A stretch of 64,000 nt of DNA from Porticoccus sp. Lineage in GTDB: Bacteria; Pseudomonadota; Gammaproteobacteria; Pseudomonadales; Porticoccaceae. Positions 10,406 through 18,743 of this stretch are shown in pieces (position 1 is the stretch's first letter; every line of letters starts with the position of its first letter). The translations under genes and the position numbers were made by a program. Below the pieces are notes generated by a model. It did no database searches. It saw nothing but the letters and a program-made list of their open reading frames with translations, and was not told the DNA's origin. The stretch spans positions 77,357-141,356 of the forward strand of contig NVUM01000004.1 of NCBI GenBank assembly GCA_002733125.1, written 5' to 3'.

Positions 10406-10419
10406 TTGATCGACATCAA
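10406..10419. promoter_or_regulatory. FNR/Anr-type binding site
   Basis: TTGATCGACATCAA, a perfect match to the TTGAT-N4-ATCAA consensus, 60 bp upstream of the hemN start and 104 bp upstream of the divergent EAL gene. Confidence 0.85.
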
Positions 10420-10478
10420 CAAGCCGTAGGCAAACCGCTGCTAGGATCTGTCTTTTCCTCAACAGGTTTTTCAACACC

Positions 10479-11870
10479 GTGAGTTCTGAAAATACGGCTA
10501 TCTGGGATCGTCAGCTGATCGAGCGCTACGACCTGTCTGGCCCCCGTTACACGTCCTACCCCACGGCGCCACAATTCCACGAAGGCTTTGGTGAGGCAGC
10601 GCTGTGTCAGGCGATTGAGCGCAGCAATGCGGCGGGTCGCCCTCTGTCTCTGTATTTTCATATCCCATTCTGCAGTACGGTCTGTTACTACTGTGCGTGT
10701 AACAAGATCATCACGGCCAATCGCAAGCGCGCCTTGCCGTATCTGGAAAGGCTGATCACCGAGGTGGCTTGTCAGGGTGCACTGTTTGATCGTTCCCGGC
10801 CAGTCCATCAGCTGCACTGGGGTGGCGGTACACCCACTTACATCAGTGATGATGAAAAACGCCTGTTGATGGCCGCCACTCGCAAACATTTCAATCTGCT
10901 GGATGATGACAGTGGCGAGTATTCGATCGAGATTCATCCGGGGGATATGGCCGTCAGCACGATCAGCTGTCTGCGGGAGCTGGGCTTTAACCGCCTCAGT
11001 ATGGGGATTCAGGATTTCGATCCCACGGTGCAGCAGGCGGTCAACCGCTTCAATTCTGTGGAGGAAGTGCGTGTGTTAGTGGAGGCGGGCCGCGCCGACG
11101 GTTTCCATTCCATCAGCATGGACCTGATCTACGGTTTGCCCTATCAGAGCTGGGACACTTTTGAACGCACTCTGGACAGTATCATTGAACTCGGGCCAGA
11201 TCGTCTCTCGGTGTTCAATTACGCCCATTTACCCCATCTGTTCAAGGTGCAGAAACAGATCGACGAAAGCGCGCTGCCCAGTGCGGCTGAAAAGCTGTTG
11301 ATGATGGAAAGTATCACCCGGATGCTGCTGAAAGCCGGTTATGTCTATATCGGTATGGATCACTTTGCCCGCCCGGACGACGAGCTGGCGGTGGCCCAGC
11401 GCAATGGTGTGTTGCAGCGCAATTTCCAGGGTTACTCCACCCACGGCGGCTCTGATCTGGTGGCCTTTGGTGTGTCTGCCATCAGCGCCATTGACAATGT
11501 GTTCGCCCAGAACCACAAGCAGATCGAGGATTACCAGGCAGCCATCGACAGCGGCCATCTGCCGGTGGCGCGGGGCTTTGAGCTGAGCCCCGACGACCTG
11601 TTGCGCCAGGCGGTGATCAGGCAATTGATCTGCCACTTTGAGTTGCATTTTGCCGACATCGAGCAACAATTTGACGTCGTGTTCGCCGACTACTTTGCGG
11701 AGGAGTTGCACCAGCTGCGGCCGATGATAGACGATGGCCTGGTGGTCCTCAGCCCGGAGGGCCTCCGGGTAACCCCGGCGGGGCGACTGTTGATTCGCCG
11801 CGTCTGCATGACCTTCGACGCCTATATCAACAAATCCGGGTCGGAAATTCGTTACTCCAAAATTATTTAA
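10479..11870 (+). CDS. hemN: Oxygen-independent coproporphyrinogen III dehydrogenase
   Basis: 463 aa; PRYTSYPTAPQFHEGF, LYFHIPFCSTVCYYCACNKI (radical SAM CX3CX2C), HWGGGTPTY, IEIHPGD, RLSMGIQDFDPTVQQAVNR. Confidence 0.95.
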   Translation: MSSENTAIWDRQLIERYDLSGPRYTSYPTAPQFHEGFGEAALCQAIERSNAAGRPLSLYFHIPFCSTVCYYCACNKIITANRKRALPYLERLITEVACQGALFDRSRPVHQLHWGGGTPTYISDDEKRLLMAATRKHFNLLDDDSGEYSIEIHPGDMAVSTISCLRELGFNRLSMGIQDFDPTVQQAVNRFNSVEEVRVLVEAGRADGFHSISMDLIYGLPYQSWDTFERTLDSIIELGPDRLSVFNYAHLPHLFKVQKQIDESALPSAAEKLLMMESITRMLLKAGYVYIGMDHFARPDDELAVAQRNGVLQRNFQGYSTHGGSDLVAFGVSAISAIDNVFAQNHKQIEDYQAAIDSGHLPVARGFELSPDDLLRQAVIRQLICHFELHFADIEQQFDVVFADYFAEELHQLRPMIDDGLVVLSPEGLRVTPAGRLLIRRVCMTFDAYINKSGSEIRYSKII

Positions 11871-11939
11871 GTAAAGCCATTGAGTTGGTAATTGATTCGC
11901 GTAAAATCGCAATTTCACCTGCACAAAGCAGATGAATTT

Positions 11940-12022
11940 TCCTAAGGGGCGGCGCAAGCCTGAGACATCCTCGGATGAACCCTTTGAACCTGATCCGGAT
12001 AGTACCGGCGTAGGGATAGGAC
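11940..12022 (+). promoter_or_regulatory. TPP (thiamin pyrophosphate) riboswitch
   Basis: THI-box signatures in order: ggGGCGGCGCAAGCCTGAGA ... ACCCTTTGAACCTGATCCGGATAGTACCGGCGTAGGGA. Confidence 0.92.
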
Positions 12023-12067
12023 GCAAAAGTTACCGTTCACTCCTCCCATATCCGGGTCTCTTTAACA

Positions 12068-14272
12068 ATGTTAATGAGGCTCATCATGATAGACCTGTTT
12101 CGAAAAATGCCATTACTGGCATTTGCCTGCCTGCTTTCCGGCGTTGTGCTTGCTACAGAACCCGAGGGTCCTGAGGGCACAGTAGCCGGGACCGAGACCA
12201 CCATAGAGACGTTATCCGCTGAAACCATTCAGGAAGTGGTGGTGACTGCCCAGTTTCGCGATGTATCCGTGCTGGATACCGGCAACAGTATCAGCATCCT
12301 CGACAGTCAGCAGATTGAACGCCGTCAGGCCCGTCACCTGGATCAGCTCCTGAATCTGGTTCCGAATGTGAATTTTTCCAGCGGCGCATCGCGGGGCAAG
12401 TTTATCCAGATCCGTGGTATCGGCGAGCGCAGTCAGTTTATCGAGCCGCTGAATCCTTCAGTAGGGCTGCTGATTGACGGGATTGATTTCAGTGGTATCG
12501 GCGGTGCGGCAACAACCCTCGATTTGCGTCAGGTTGAAGTGTTGCGTGGTCCCCAGGGCACCCTCTACGGTGCCAACGCGCTGGCGGGGTTGATCAACAT
12601 GAAATCAAATAATCCCTCCGACGTATTTGAAGGCCACATTGAAACCTCTATTGCCGAATACGAAACCCGCACCACCAGCGCAGTATTGAGTGGACCGATT
12701 GCCGATAATCTGGGCTACCGTCTGGCCGTGCAGGGTCACCGCAGTGACGGCTATATCGATAACGAATTTCTCAATCGCAAGGATACCAGCAACATTGATG
12801 AGCTCACCGCCCGGGGCAAGCTGCACTGGCGAGTCAGCGACCGGTTGCAGCTGAACTTTACCGGTTTCTACGTGGATGCGGACAACGGTTATGATGCCTT
12901 TTCGCTGGATAACACCCGCAAGACGCTCTCCGATCAGCCGGGTAACGACCGCCAGGAGTCCACGGCCTTTGCGGTTGAGAGTATCTGGCAGGCCTCCGAG
13001 CAGTTTGAGGTGGTCGGACTGGTCAGTTATGCCGATAGCAACCTTGAATACAGCTATGATGAGGACTGGAGCTTTGCGGCTATCTGTGATGGTCTGCCCT
13101 GCGAGGGTTGGGCCTATTCCTCTTTTGATCGCTACCAGCGCAGCCGCTATAACGGCAGCATGGACCTCAAGCTGGTTTCCAGTGAAGCGGGACGTCTTTT
13201 CAATGGTGCCAGCGACTGGGTGCTGGGCATTTATTACCGCAGGCAGAATGAGTCGCTGCTGCGCGAATACACCTATGCCGACGGTGATTTCAACAGTGAT
13301 TTTGACACCCGCAACCGGGCTGTCTACGGTCAGTTGGACACCCGGCTCAGCGACCGTTTAAAGCTGGTCAGCGGGGCGCGAATCGAGTTTCGCCGTGCCG
13401 ATTATCTGGACAGCGAGGGGGTTAGTCACAATACCAGTGAAAGACTCTGGGGTGGCCGTCTGGCTCTGGAATACAGTCTGACGCCGGAAACCCTGCTTTA
13501 TGGTCTGGTCTCCCGGGGTTACAAGGCCGGTGGGGTCAACAGCAACCCTGAACTGGACCCCGGTGCGCGGGATTTTGATACCGAATATATGTGGAATATT
13601 GAAACCGGCATCAAGGGTGACTGGCTGGATCGCACCCTGCAGGTTCAACTGGCACTGTTTTATCAAATGCGCCGGGATATGCAGGTCAAGCAGTCACTGG
13701 TCAAGCCGATTACCGGTGATCTGTGCCCCTGCAGTTTTATTGACACGTTTGATAATGCGTCCAAAGGTCGCAATTACGGCCTTGAGCTGATGTTTGACTG
13801 GCTGGTGGTGGACGATGTTCAGGTCTACGGCAGTCTCGGCCTGCTCCGTGCAACCTACCAGGATTTTGAAAGCTTCAGTCATGTGGATGCCGATCCGGAA
13901 AACAATGTGGCGGTCGATCTCGATGGCCGGGAACAGGCCCATGCGCCTTCCTATCAGTTTTCCCTGGGGGTCGAAGTGGCCTTAACCGGGCGGATGTCGG
14001 CAGCACTGGAAATGGAAGGCAAGCAGCAGTTCTATTTGTCCCCGCGGCACAATGCCAGGTCAAACCGCTACGAGCTGTTCAATGCCCGGCTTGAGTACCG
14101 GGTACAGCAGTGGGATTTCATACTGTGGGGACGTAATCTCACAGATCGGGATGTGATCGTTCGCGGCTTTGGTGGCTTCGGCAATGACCCCCGCAATTTT
14201 TATCAGACTGAACCCTACTATCAATATGGTGAGCCACGCATCGTTGGCGCCACCGCCAAATACCGTTTTTAA
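12068..14272 (+). CDS. TonB-dependent outer-membrane receptor, predicted thiamin(-derivative) transporter
   Basis: 734 aa; signal peptide, plug domain (VVVTAQFRDVSVLDTGNSISIL...VEVLRGPQGTLYGANALAGLINM), C-terminal aromatic residue (KYRF). First gene after the TPP riboswitch. ATG at 12086 is an alternative start. Confidence 0.88.
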   Translation: MLMRLIMIDLFRKMPLLAFACLLSGVVLATEPEGPEGTVAGTETTIETLSAETIQEVVVTAQFRDVSVLDTGNSISILDSQQIERRQARHLDQLLNLVPNVNFSSGASRGKFIQIRGIGERSQFIEPLNPSVGLLIDGIDFSGIGGAATTLDLRQVEVLRGPQGTLYGANALAGLINMKSNNPSDVFEGHIETSIAEYETRTTSAVLSGPIADNLGYRLAVQGHRSDGYIDNEFLNRKDTSNIDELTARGKLHWRVSDRLQLNFTGFYVDADNGYDAFSLDNTRKTLSDQPGNDRQESTAFAVESIWQASEQFEVVGLVSYADSNLEYSYDEDWSFAAICDGLPCEGWAYSSFDRYQRSRYNGSMDLKLVSSEAGRLFNGASDWVLGIYYRRQNESLLREYTYADGDFNSDFDTRNRAVYGQLDTRLSDRLKLVSGARIEFRRADYLDSEGVSHNTSERLWGGRLALEYSLTPETLLYGLVSRGYKAGGVNSNPELDPGARDFDTEYMWNIETGIKGDWLDRTLQVQLALFYQMRRDMQVKQSLVKPITGDLCPCSFIDTFDNASKGRNYGLELMFDWLVVDDVQVYGSLGLLRATYQDFESFSHVDADPENNVAVDLDGREQAHAPSYQFSLGVEVALTGRMSAALEMEGKQQFYLSPRHNARSNRYELFNARLEYRVQQWDFILWGRNLTDRDVIVRGFGGFGNDPRNFYQTEPYYQYGEPRIVGATAKYRF

Positions 14273-14299
14273 GGGCATTGCCCCAGGGAGATTTGCCGT

Positions 14300-14548
14300 A
14301 TGCAGGTGACCATTGATGTCAGTATGTATCCCAACCGGGAGGACTTTATTCCGCCGATCAAAGGGTTTATCGAGAAGATTAACCACTATCCGGGGCTTGA
14401 GGTACAGACCTTTCCCACCAGTACGGTGGTGCAGGGTGAATACCAGGCGGCCATGCAGGCGGTACAGGACACCATCGCCGCCTGCCGTGAGGAATTCGGC
14501 ATGGCGGTGTATGTGCTCAAGGTGATTCCCGGATACGAGGCACTCTGA
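14300..14548 (+). CDS. YkoF/MTH1187-like thiamin-binding domain protein
   Basis: 82 aa; MQVTIDVSMYPNREDFIPPIKGFIEKINHYPGLEVQTFPTSTVVQGEY..; size and pattern fit small YkoF-related proteins, and it lies in a riboswitch-led operon. Confidence 0.75.
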   Translation: MQVTIDVSMYPNREDFIPPIKGFIEKINHYPGLEVQTFPTSTVVQGEYQAAMQAVQDTIAACREEFGMAVYVLKVIPGYEAL

Positions 14549-15163
14549 ATGTCGGACTGGTTGAGCCTGGAAGCACTGGCGGTGGTTTTTTCATTGGCCT
14601 ATCTCGTGCTGGCGATGCGAGAGAACAGCCTGTGCTGGTTTTGTGCTTTTTTTGGCACGGCTATTTATATCTGGGTGTTCGGCGGTGTCAGCCTCTACAT
14701 GGGCTCGTTGCTGCACGTCTATTATCTGGTGATGGCGGTATATGGGTGGTATCAGTGGCGTCGCGGTGGTGTCGGACATCGCGGCGTCAAAATATCCCGA
14801 TGGGGGCTAACGCAACACTTGTATGCGTTGCTCGCTGTTGTGCTGGCCTCCGCCGTGTCCGGCCACCTGCTGTCCCAACACACCGATGCCCACTTGCCCT
14901 ATCTGGACTCCTTCACTACCTGGGGTGGGGTGCTGACCACGGTGATGGTGGCCCGCAAGATTCTGGAAAACTGGCTCTACTGGATTGTCGTCGACGGTGC
15001 ATCGATTTACCTTTATCTGGATCGTGAGCTCTACCTCACGGCCGGCCTGTTTGCTGTTTATCTGGTGCTGGTCGTACTCGGTTTTATCCGCTGGAGAAAA
15101 CATTACCTTGAACAGCCAATCACTGAGCGACGGCAAGAGTTTGCTGCACCAGACGTTATCTGA
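14549..15163 (+). CDS. pnuT: PnuC-family transporter, likely thiamin transporter PnuT
   Basis: 204 aa, multi-TM; NSLCWFCAFFGTAIYIWVFGG, LYMGSLLHVYYLVMAVYGWYQWR, VARKILENWLYWIVVDGASIYLYLDRELYLTAGLFAVYLVLVVLGF. Confidence 0.82.
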   Translation: MSDWLSLEALAVVFSLAYLVLAMRENSLCWFCAFFGTAIYIWVFGGVSLYMGSLLHVYYLVMAVYGWYQWRRGGVGHRGVKISRWGLTQHLYALLAVVLASAVSGHLLSQHTDAHLPYLDSFTTWGGVLTTVMVARKILENWLYWIVVDGASIYLYLDRELYLTAGLFAVYLVLVVLGFIRWRKHYLEQPITERRQEFAAPDVI

Positions 15164-15875
15164 ATGGCGGCGCTGGGAAGTCTGTCTGCCAGGTAAACCG
15201 CGTCTGGTAAAACCCATGTCCGGCGGTATGACCAACCTGTCTTTTCTGGTGGAAAGTGGTTCCAGGCGGGCCGTGGTGAGAGTCAATACGCCGCACAGCA
15301 AAGTGTTGGGGATTGACCGCGAAAGGGAAGAGACACTGCTTCGCCTGTTGCAGTCCACCGGTTATGTACCCAAGCTGCTTTATGTGACCGGCGAGGTGCT
15401 GGTGACGGAATTTGTCGACGGACGAGTATGGGATGCGGGGACGGTTGATAACGATCATCGGCTAAACCGGCAACTGGTACCCCTGCTCGAAAAAATCCAG
15501 GCGTTTCCCAAACCGGCTACAGCCAGCCGTTTCAGTTATTTGAATCATTGTCGACACTACCTTGCCCAGCTGGCCGTTCGCCCCGCGGCGGCAGATGCAA
15601 TCGAAGAGCATGCCGCAGCTATTGATGCGGGTTCCTGGCAACCGGTCATCTGTCACCATGACCTGATACCGGAAAATATCATCGATACGGATCGTGGCCC
15701 GGTGATACTGGATTGGGAATATGCCGCCTGGGGGCACCCTGCCATGGATCTGATACGGCTGGGTGTTGTTGAAAGCCATCACAGCGCCGAGGATCGCCTC
15801 AAACTACGGGATCTCCAGCGCGGCATGGACGCTCTCTGGATGGCGCTGACGGATCAGTTGGCGGGTGTTGTTTAA
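15108..15875 (+). CDS. thiK: APH/choline-kinase-like phosphotransferase, predicted thiamin kinase
   Basis: MSGGMTNLSFLVESGSRRAVVRVNTP, ICHHDLIPENIIDTDRGPVILDWEYAAWGHPAMDLIRLG (kinase HxDxxxxN and DWE motifs). Start taken as TTG at 15108, overlapping pnuT. Confidence 0.78.
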   Translation: MNSQSLSDGKSLLHQTLSEWRRWEVCLPGKPRLVKPMSGGMTNLSFLVESGSRRAVVRVNTPHSKVLGIDREREETLLRLLQSTGYVPKLLYVTGEVLVTEFVDGRVWDAGTVDNDHRLNRQLVPLLEKIQAFPKPATASRFSYLNHCRHYLAQLAVRPAAADAIEEHAAAIDAGSWQPVICHHDLIPENIIDTDRGPVILDWEYAAWGHPAMDLIRLGVVESHHSAEDRLKLRDLQRGMDALWMALTDQLAGVV

Positions 15876-15928
15876 ACCTGGGGATTATTGAGCATTCGGC
15901 CACCATGCCGCCTGATCCGTCCGGGAGC

Positions 15929-16348
15929 TCAGGCGGAGACCTCCTTGTGAGCCGCCGCAATCATGGTGGATGCGAGGATGCCGTAAGCGACTATCCATGC
16001 TTCCTTTACGTCCTCGGTAAAGCCGTCGCCAAGGCCGGTTTGCAGGGTTTCTATCAGCGCACTGCCGACGGTATCGTAATGGGCGTCCTCAACTCCGTAG
16101 GCGAGATGACGCTTGCCCATGGCTTCCACTACGGGCACCAGTTCGTCGAGTCGATCCAGCATGCGCACCGCAGCACCGATCATTTCCATCAGCTTTTTGC
16201 CCTGCTCCCTCATATTTCCCTTGAACAGGGGTTTCAGGGTCGGATCAGCGGCAAACAGGTTGTTGTAGAACAGCGAGGCTGCGGTATCGGCAATCGGTTC
16301 CACCTTGGCCCAGGAGGTTTTGCAGGCATGTATTTGCTCGGGTGTCAT
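15929..16348 (-). CDS. Single-domain globin (bacterial haemoglobin)
   Basis: 139 aa; VEPIADTAASLFYNNLFAADPTLKPLFKGNMREQGKKLMEMIGAAVRMLDRLDELVPVVEAMGKRHLAYGVEDAHYDTVGSALIETLQTGLGDGFTEDVKEAWIVAYGILASTMI. Confidence 0.93.
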   Translation of the reverse strand: MTPEQIHACKTSWAKVEPIADTAASLFYNNLFAADPTLKPLFKGNMREQGKKLMEMIGAAVRMLDRLDELVPVVEAMGKRHLAYGVEDAHYDTVGSALIETLQTGLGDGFTEDVKEAWIVAYGILASTMIAAAHKEVSA

Positions 16349-16359
16349 GGATATATCCT

Positions 16360-16728
16360 CTATTGTGGTTGGGTGGCCAGCTGCGAAAGCATATAGCTGA
16401 CCGCCTGTGCCATTTGTTCATCGGTTAATGTTGAACCACCGCGGGCGGGCATCAGCCCGTAACCTTCGGTAGCATGTTTAACAAGGGTTTCCTCTCCCTG
16501 TCTGATTCTGGGTGCCCACATTCTGTCGTTGCCGATAATGGGCGCGCCGTTGATGCCCGATGCGTGGCAGACGCGACAGTTGGCTTTTACCAGTGGTTCA
16601 CCGGGGTGGGCCGAAGGTGGTGCCTGCCTGTCAGGTGTACTGCCGTCGACGGATGAGTCCGGCTTGTCGGAGCAGGCCGACAAGCCGAGACAAAGAACAG
16701 CAGCGATCACACATTTTTTGTTAAACAT
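16360..16728 (-). CDS. Small c-type cytochrome lipoprotein (cytochrome c5-like)
   Basis: 122 aa; lipobox LGLSAC; ANCRVCHASGINGAPIIG (CXXCH); AMSYML-like C-terminus. Confidence 0.88.
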   Translation of the reverse strand: MFNKKCVIAAVLCLGLSACSDKPDSSVDGSTPDRQAPPSAHPGEPLVKANCRVCHASGINGAPIIGNDRMWAPRIRQGEETLVKHATEGYGLMPARGGSTLTDEQMAQAVSYMLSQLATQPQ

Positions 16729-16758
16729 AGGACCACCAGACTCAGAAATTCCGATCAG

Positions 16759-17343
16759 TTAAAGGGGGACGCGAATAACCACCCCCCCCATCACGTCGCC
16801 GATATCGAAGTCGGTTCTGGGGGAGTCCTTGTGATCGTTATGGCAGGTTGTGCAGGCGGGGGAGACGGCAACATCGGGATATACCGCCGTAAAGTAGGTC
16901 ACGTCACCCAGCTTTTCCTCGCCGTAGAAGTTTTCACCGGGATTGTCCACGGTGTATTGCAGGCCCTCTTCTTCAAGGGGGGTCTTGGGTGCATTCTGCT
17001 TGTTGATAGGCCACAGGGATTGCAGTGAGTAGGTGAATTCATCGGTCACTTCCGCGACGGCCTCTGAGCCTGCCCGGAACATCTGTGCCGGCAGTAATGC
17101 CCCGTTTTCTATTTCCTTCCAGTGTTCATCTGGCTTGATGGCACCCGCGCCATTGGGTCCCAGGCGCTGAATGATCAATTTGGTGTAGTTGGCCCTGTCG
17201 GCATTCATGACCGCAAACAGTGAGTCAGTATAGAGTTTCGGCGGTATGCCGGCCTTTGCTGGTGGTGTTTCATTGCAGGCGGTAATAACAAGGCTACTGG
17301 CGAGCAGTGTAGTCATGATGGCTATTTTTTTGACGTGTTTCAT
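16759..17343 (-). CDS. DUF3365 (Tll0287-like) haem-binding lipoprotein
   Basis: 194 aa; lipobox LVITAC; single CXXCH (SPACTTCHNDHKDSPRTDFDIGDVMGGVVIRVPL). Confidence 0.82.
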   Translation of the reverse strand: MKHVKKIAIMTTLLASSLVITACNETPPAKAGIPPKLYTDSLFAVMNADRANYTKLIIQRLGPNGAGAIKPDEHWKEIENGALLPAQMFRAGSEAVAEVTDEFTYSLQSLWPINKQNAPKTPLEEEGLQYTVDNPGENFYGEEKLGDVTYFTAVYPDVAVSPACTTCHNDHKDSPRTDFDIGDVMGGVVIRVPL

Positions 17344-17413
17344 GGTGAATTCCTCGTGGTTTCAGAGTAATGACATGGGGGGTGGGTTGTGGTGGTTACA
17401 GCCGTGAATTGCA

Positions 17414-18727
17414 TCAGTCAGCCACCCGTTTGAGTGACCAGTCGATGGACGGGATATGGGTGGCTGGTTTGCCGTTGAAGTTGTTCCTGATCAGCGCCGG
17501 GTCAGCCAGGGCGTCAATGGAAAAGCCGAGATTGTGGCACTGCATGCAAACCGGCCGGATCATCTTTTCATTGGGGCGCAGGTTGTGGTTCTGGTTGTGA
17601 TTGACCTGTACCACTGTTTCCCCATCGACGATGTTCTCCGCTCTCGGCATATGACAGGTGGCACAGCTGACGGCCTGTTCCACCGGAATGGCACCGGCGA
17701 TGGCCTGGGTTAACAGCTGTCCGTGGGGCGAGCTGTCAAATCCCCGCGAGTGGTCATCGTTATGGCAGGTCAGGCAGGCTTCGCTGGCGGCAAACAGGGT
17801 GTCTGTCCGGTGTGCACTGTGGCAGCTGTTGCAACCCTGCTGCAGAGACAATGCCGTCTCCTTGAAGGACATTGTGGAATCGGCAGGGCGGATAGCGGGC
17901 AGGGACTGGGCCAGTCGCATCCCGTGTTTGCCCGATTTATAGCTTTCGGCTTCGTGAATATGGCAGGTCTGGCATTGTGCAATGCCGGGTTTTTCGAGCC
18001 ATTCATTGGAGCTGGCATCACTGTGACAGCCACCGCAGTCCACGCCGGCATCGGCATGGCTGCTGCCAGACCATGCTTGATGGATATCCGGGTGTGCCTT
18101 TTTCTGCTCGGGGAATGTCGGCTGTTGCTCGGGTACGTGCTTGCTGGCGAGCATGGCGGCGCCGTTGGGGTTGGTGAGGCGAGCCATTTCTTTCAGCCAT
18201 GGCCCCGAGTGGTTGTGAACGAGAAAGTCTTCAAAGAGTGCCCGGTTGTCGTGATAGTTGTGGCAGCCTGCGCTGGCACAGCTATCAAAGGCCAGATCCC
18301 GATGGCTCTCCCGGTCGTCGCCGACGTCGGTATGACAGTGAAAACAATAATCCTCTGGCAGGGTTACCCCCATCGGAGCTGTGATTTCTCTGTGGTGTTC
18401 GGTGTGACAGCTGACACAGTAGCGGGCATCCACCACACTGAGCCGGTCTGCATTGCGCGGGTCGGTAAACTTCTTTTTGGGGTGCGTATCGTTGGCCTCT
18501 GCCAGTTCCGCACCATGGCAGCCGGCACAGGCTTCCTGGATCAGCTCGGGGCCACCAAAGGCCTCTGTATGGCAGCTGCTGCAGGCCAGTTCGATCTGGA
18601 AGTGCCCATGGCTGGTCTCGCCGATCAGTAGTGCCTGTTTATTGTCGGCTTTAAGCAGGATATAGCCGTAGTAGCCTGCTATCGCCAGCGTGACAAGAAT
18701 CCATGTGGCCCAGATGAATTTTCTCAA
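17414..18727 (-). CDS. Membrane-anchored multihaem cytochrome c
   Basis: Ten CXXCH motifs (CSSCH, CAGCH, CVSCH, CFHCH, CGGCH, CQTCH, CNSCH, CLTCH, CATCH, CMQCH) plus one CX4CH (CASAGCH); N-terminal TM RKFIWATWILVTLAIAGYYGYIL. Likely TTG start at 18727 rather than 18886. Confidence 0.88.
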   Translation of the reverse strand: MRKFIWATWILVTLAIAGYYGYILLKADNKQALLIGETSHGHFQIELACSSCHTEAFGGPELIQEACAGCHGAELAEANDTHPKKKFTDPRNADRLSVVDARYCVSCHTEHHREITAPMGVTLPEDYCFHCHTDVGDDRESHRDLAFDSCASAGCHNYHDNRALFEDFLVHNHSGPWLKEMARLTNPNGAAMLASKHVPEQQPTFPEQKKAHPDIHQAWSGSSHADAGVDCGGCHSDASSNEWLEKPGIAQCQTCHIHEAESYKSGKHGMRLAQSLPAIRPADSTMSFKETALSLQQGCNSCHSAHRTDTLFAASEACLTCHNDDHSRGFDSSPHGQLLTQAIAGAIPVEQAVSCATCHMPRAENIVDGETVVQVNHNQNHNLRPNEKMIRPVCMQCHNLGFSIDALADPALIRNNFNGKPATHIPSIDWSLKRVAD

Positions 18728-18743
18728 TGCACCGGCCTCTGCA

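Noticed and set aside
17723-18631. 302-aa plus-strand ORF antisense to the multihaem cytochrome
   Set aside because: The opposite strand has ten CXXCH motifs in frame; the plus-strand ORF has no family signature.
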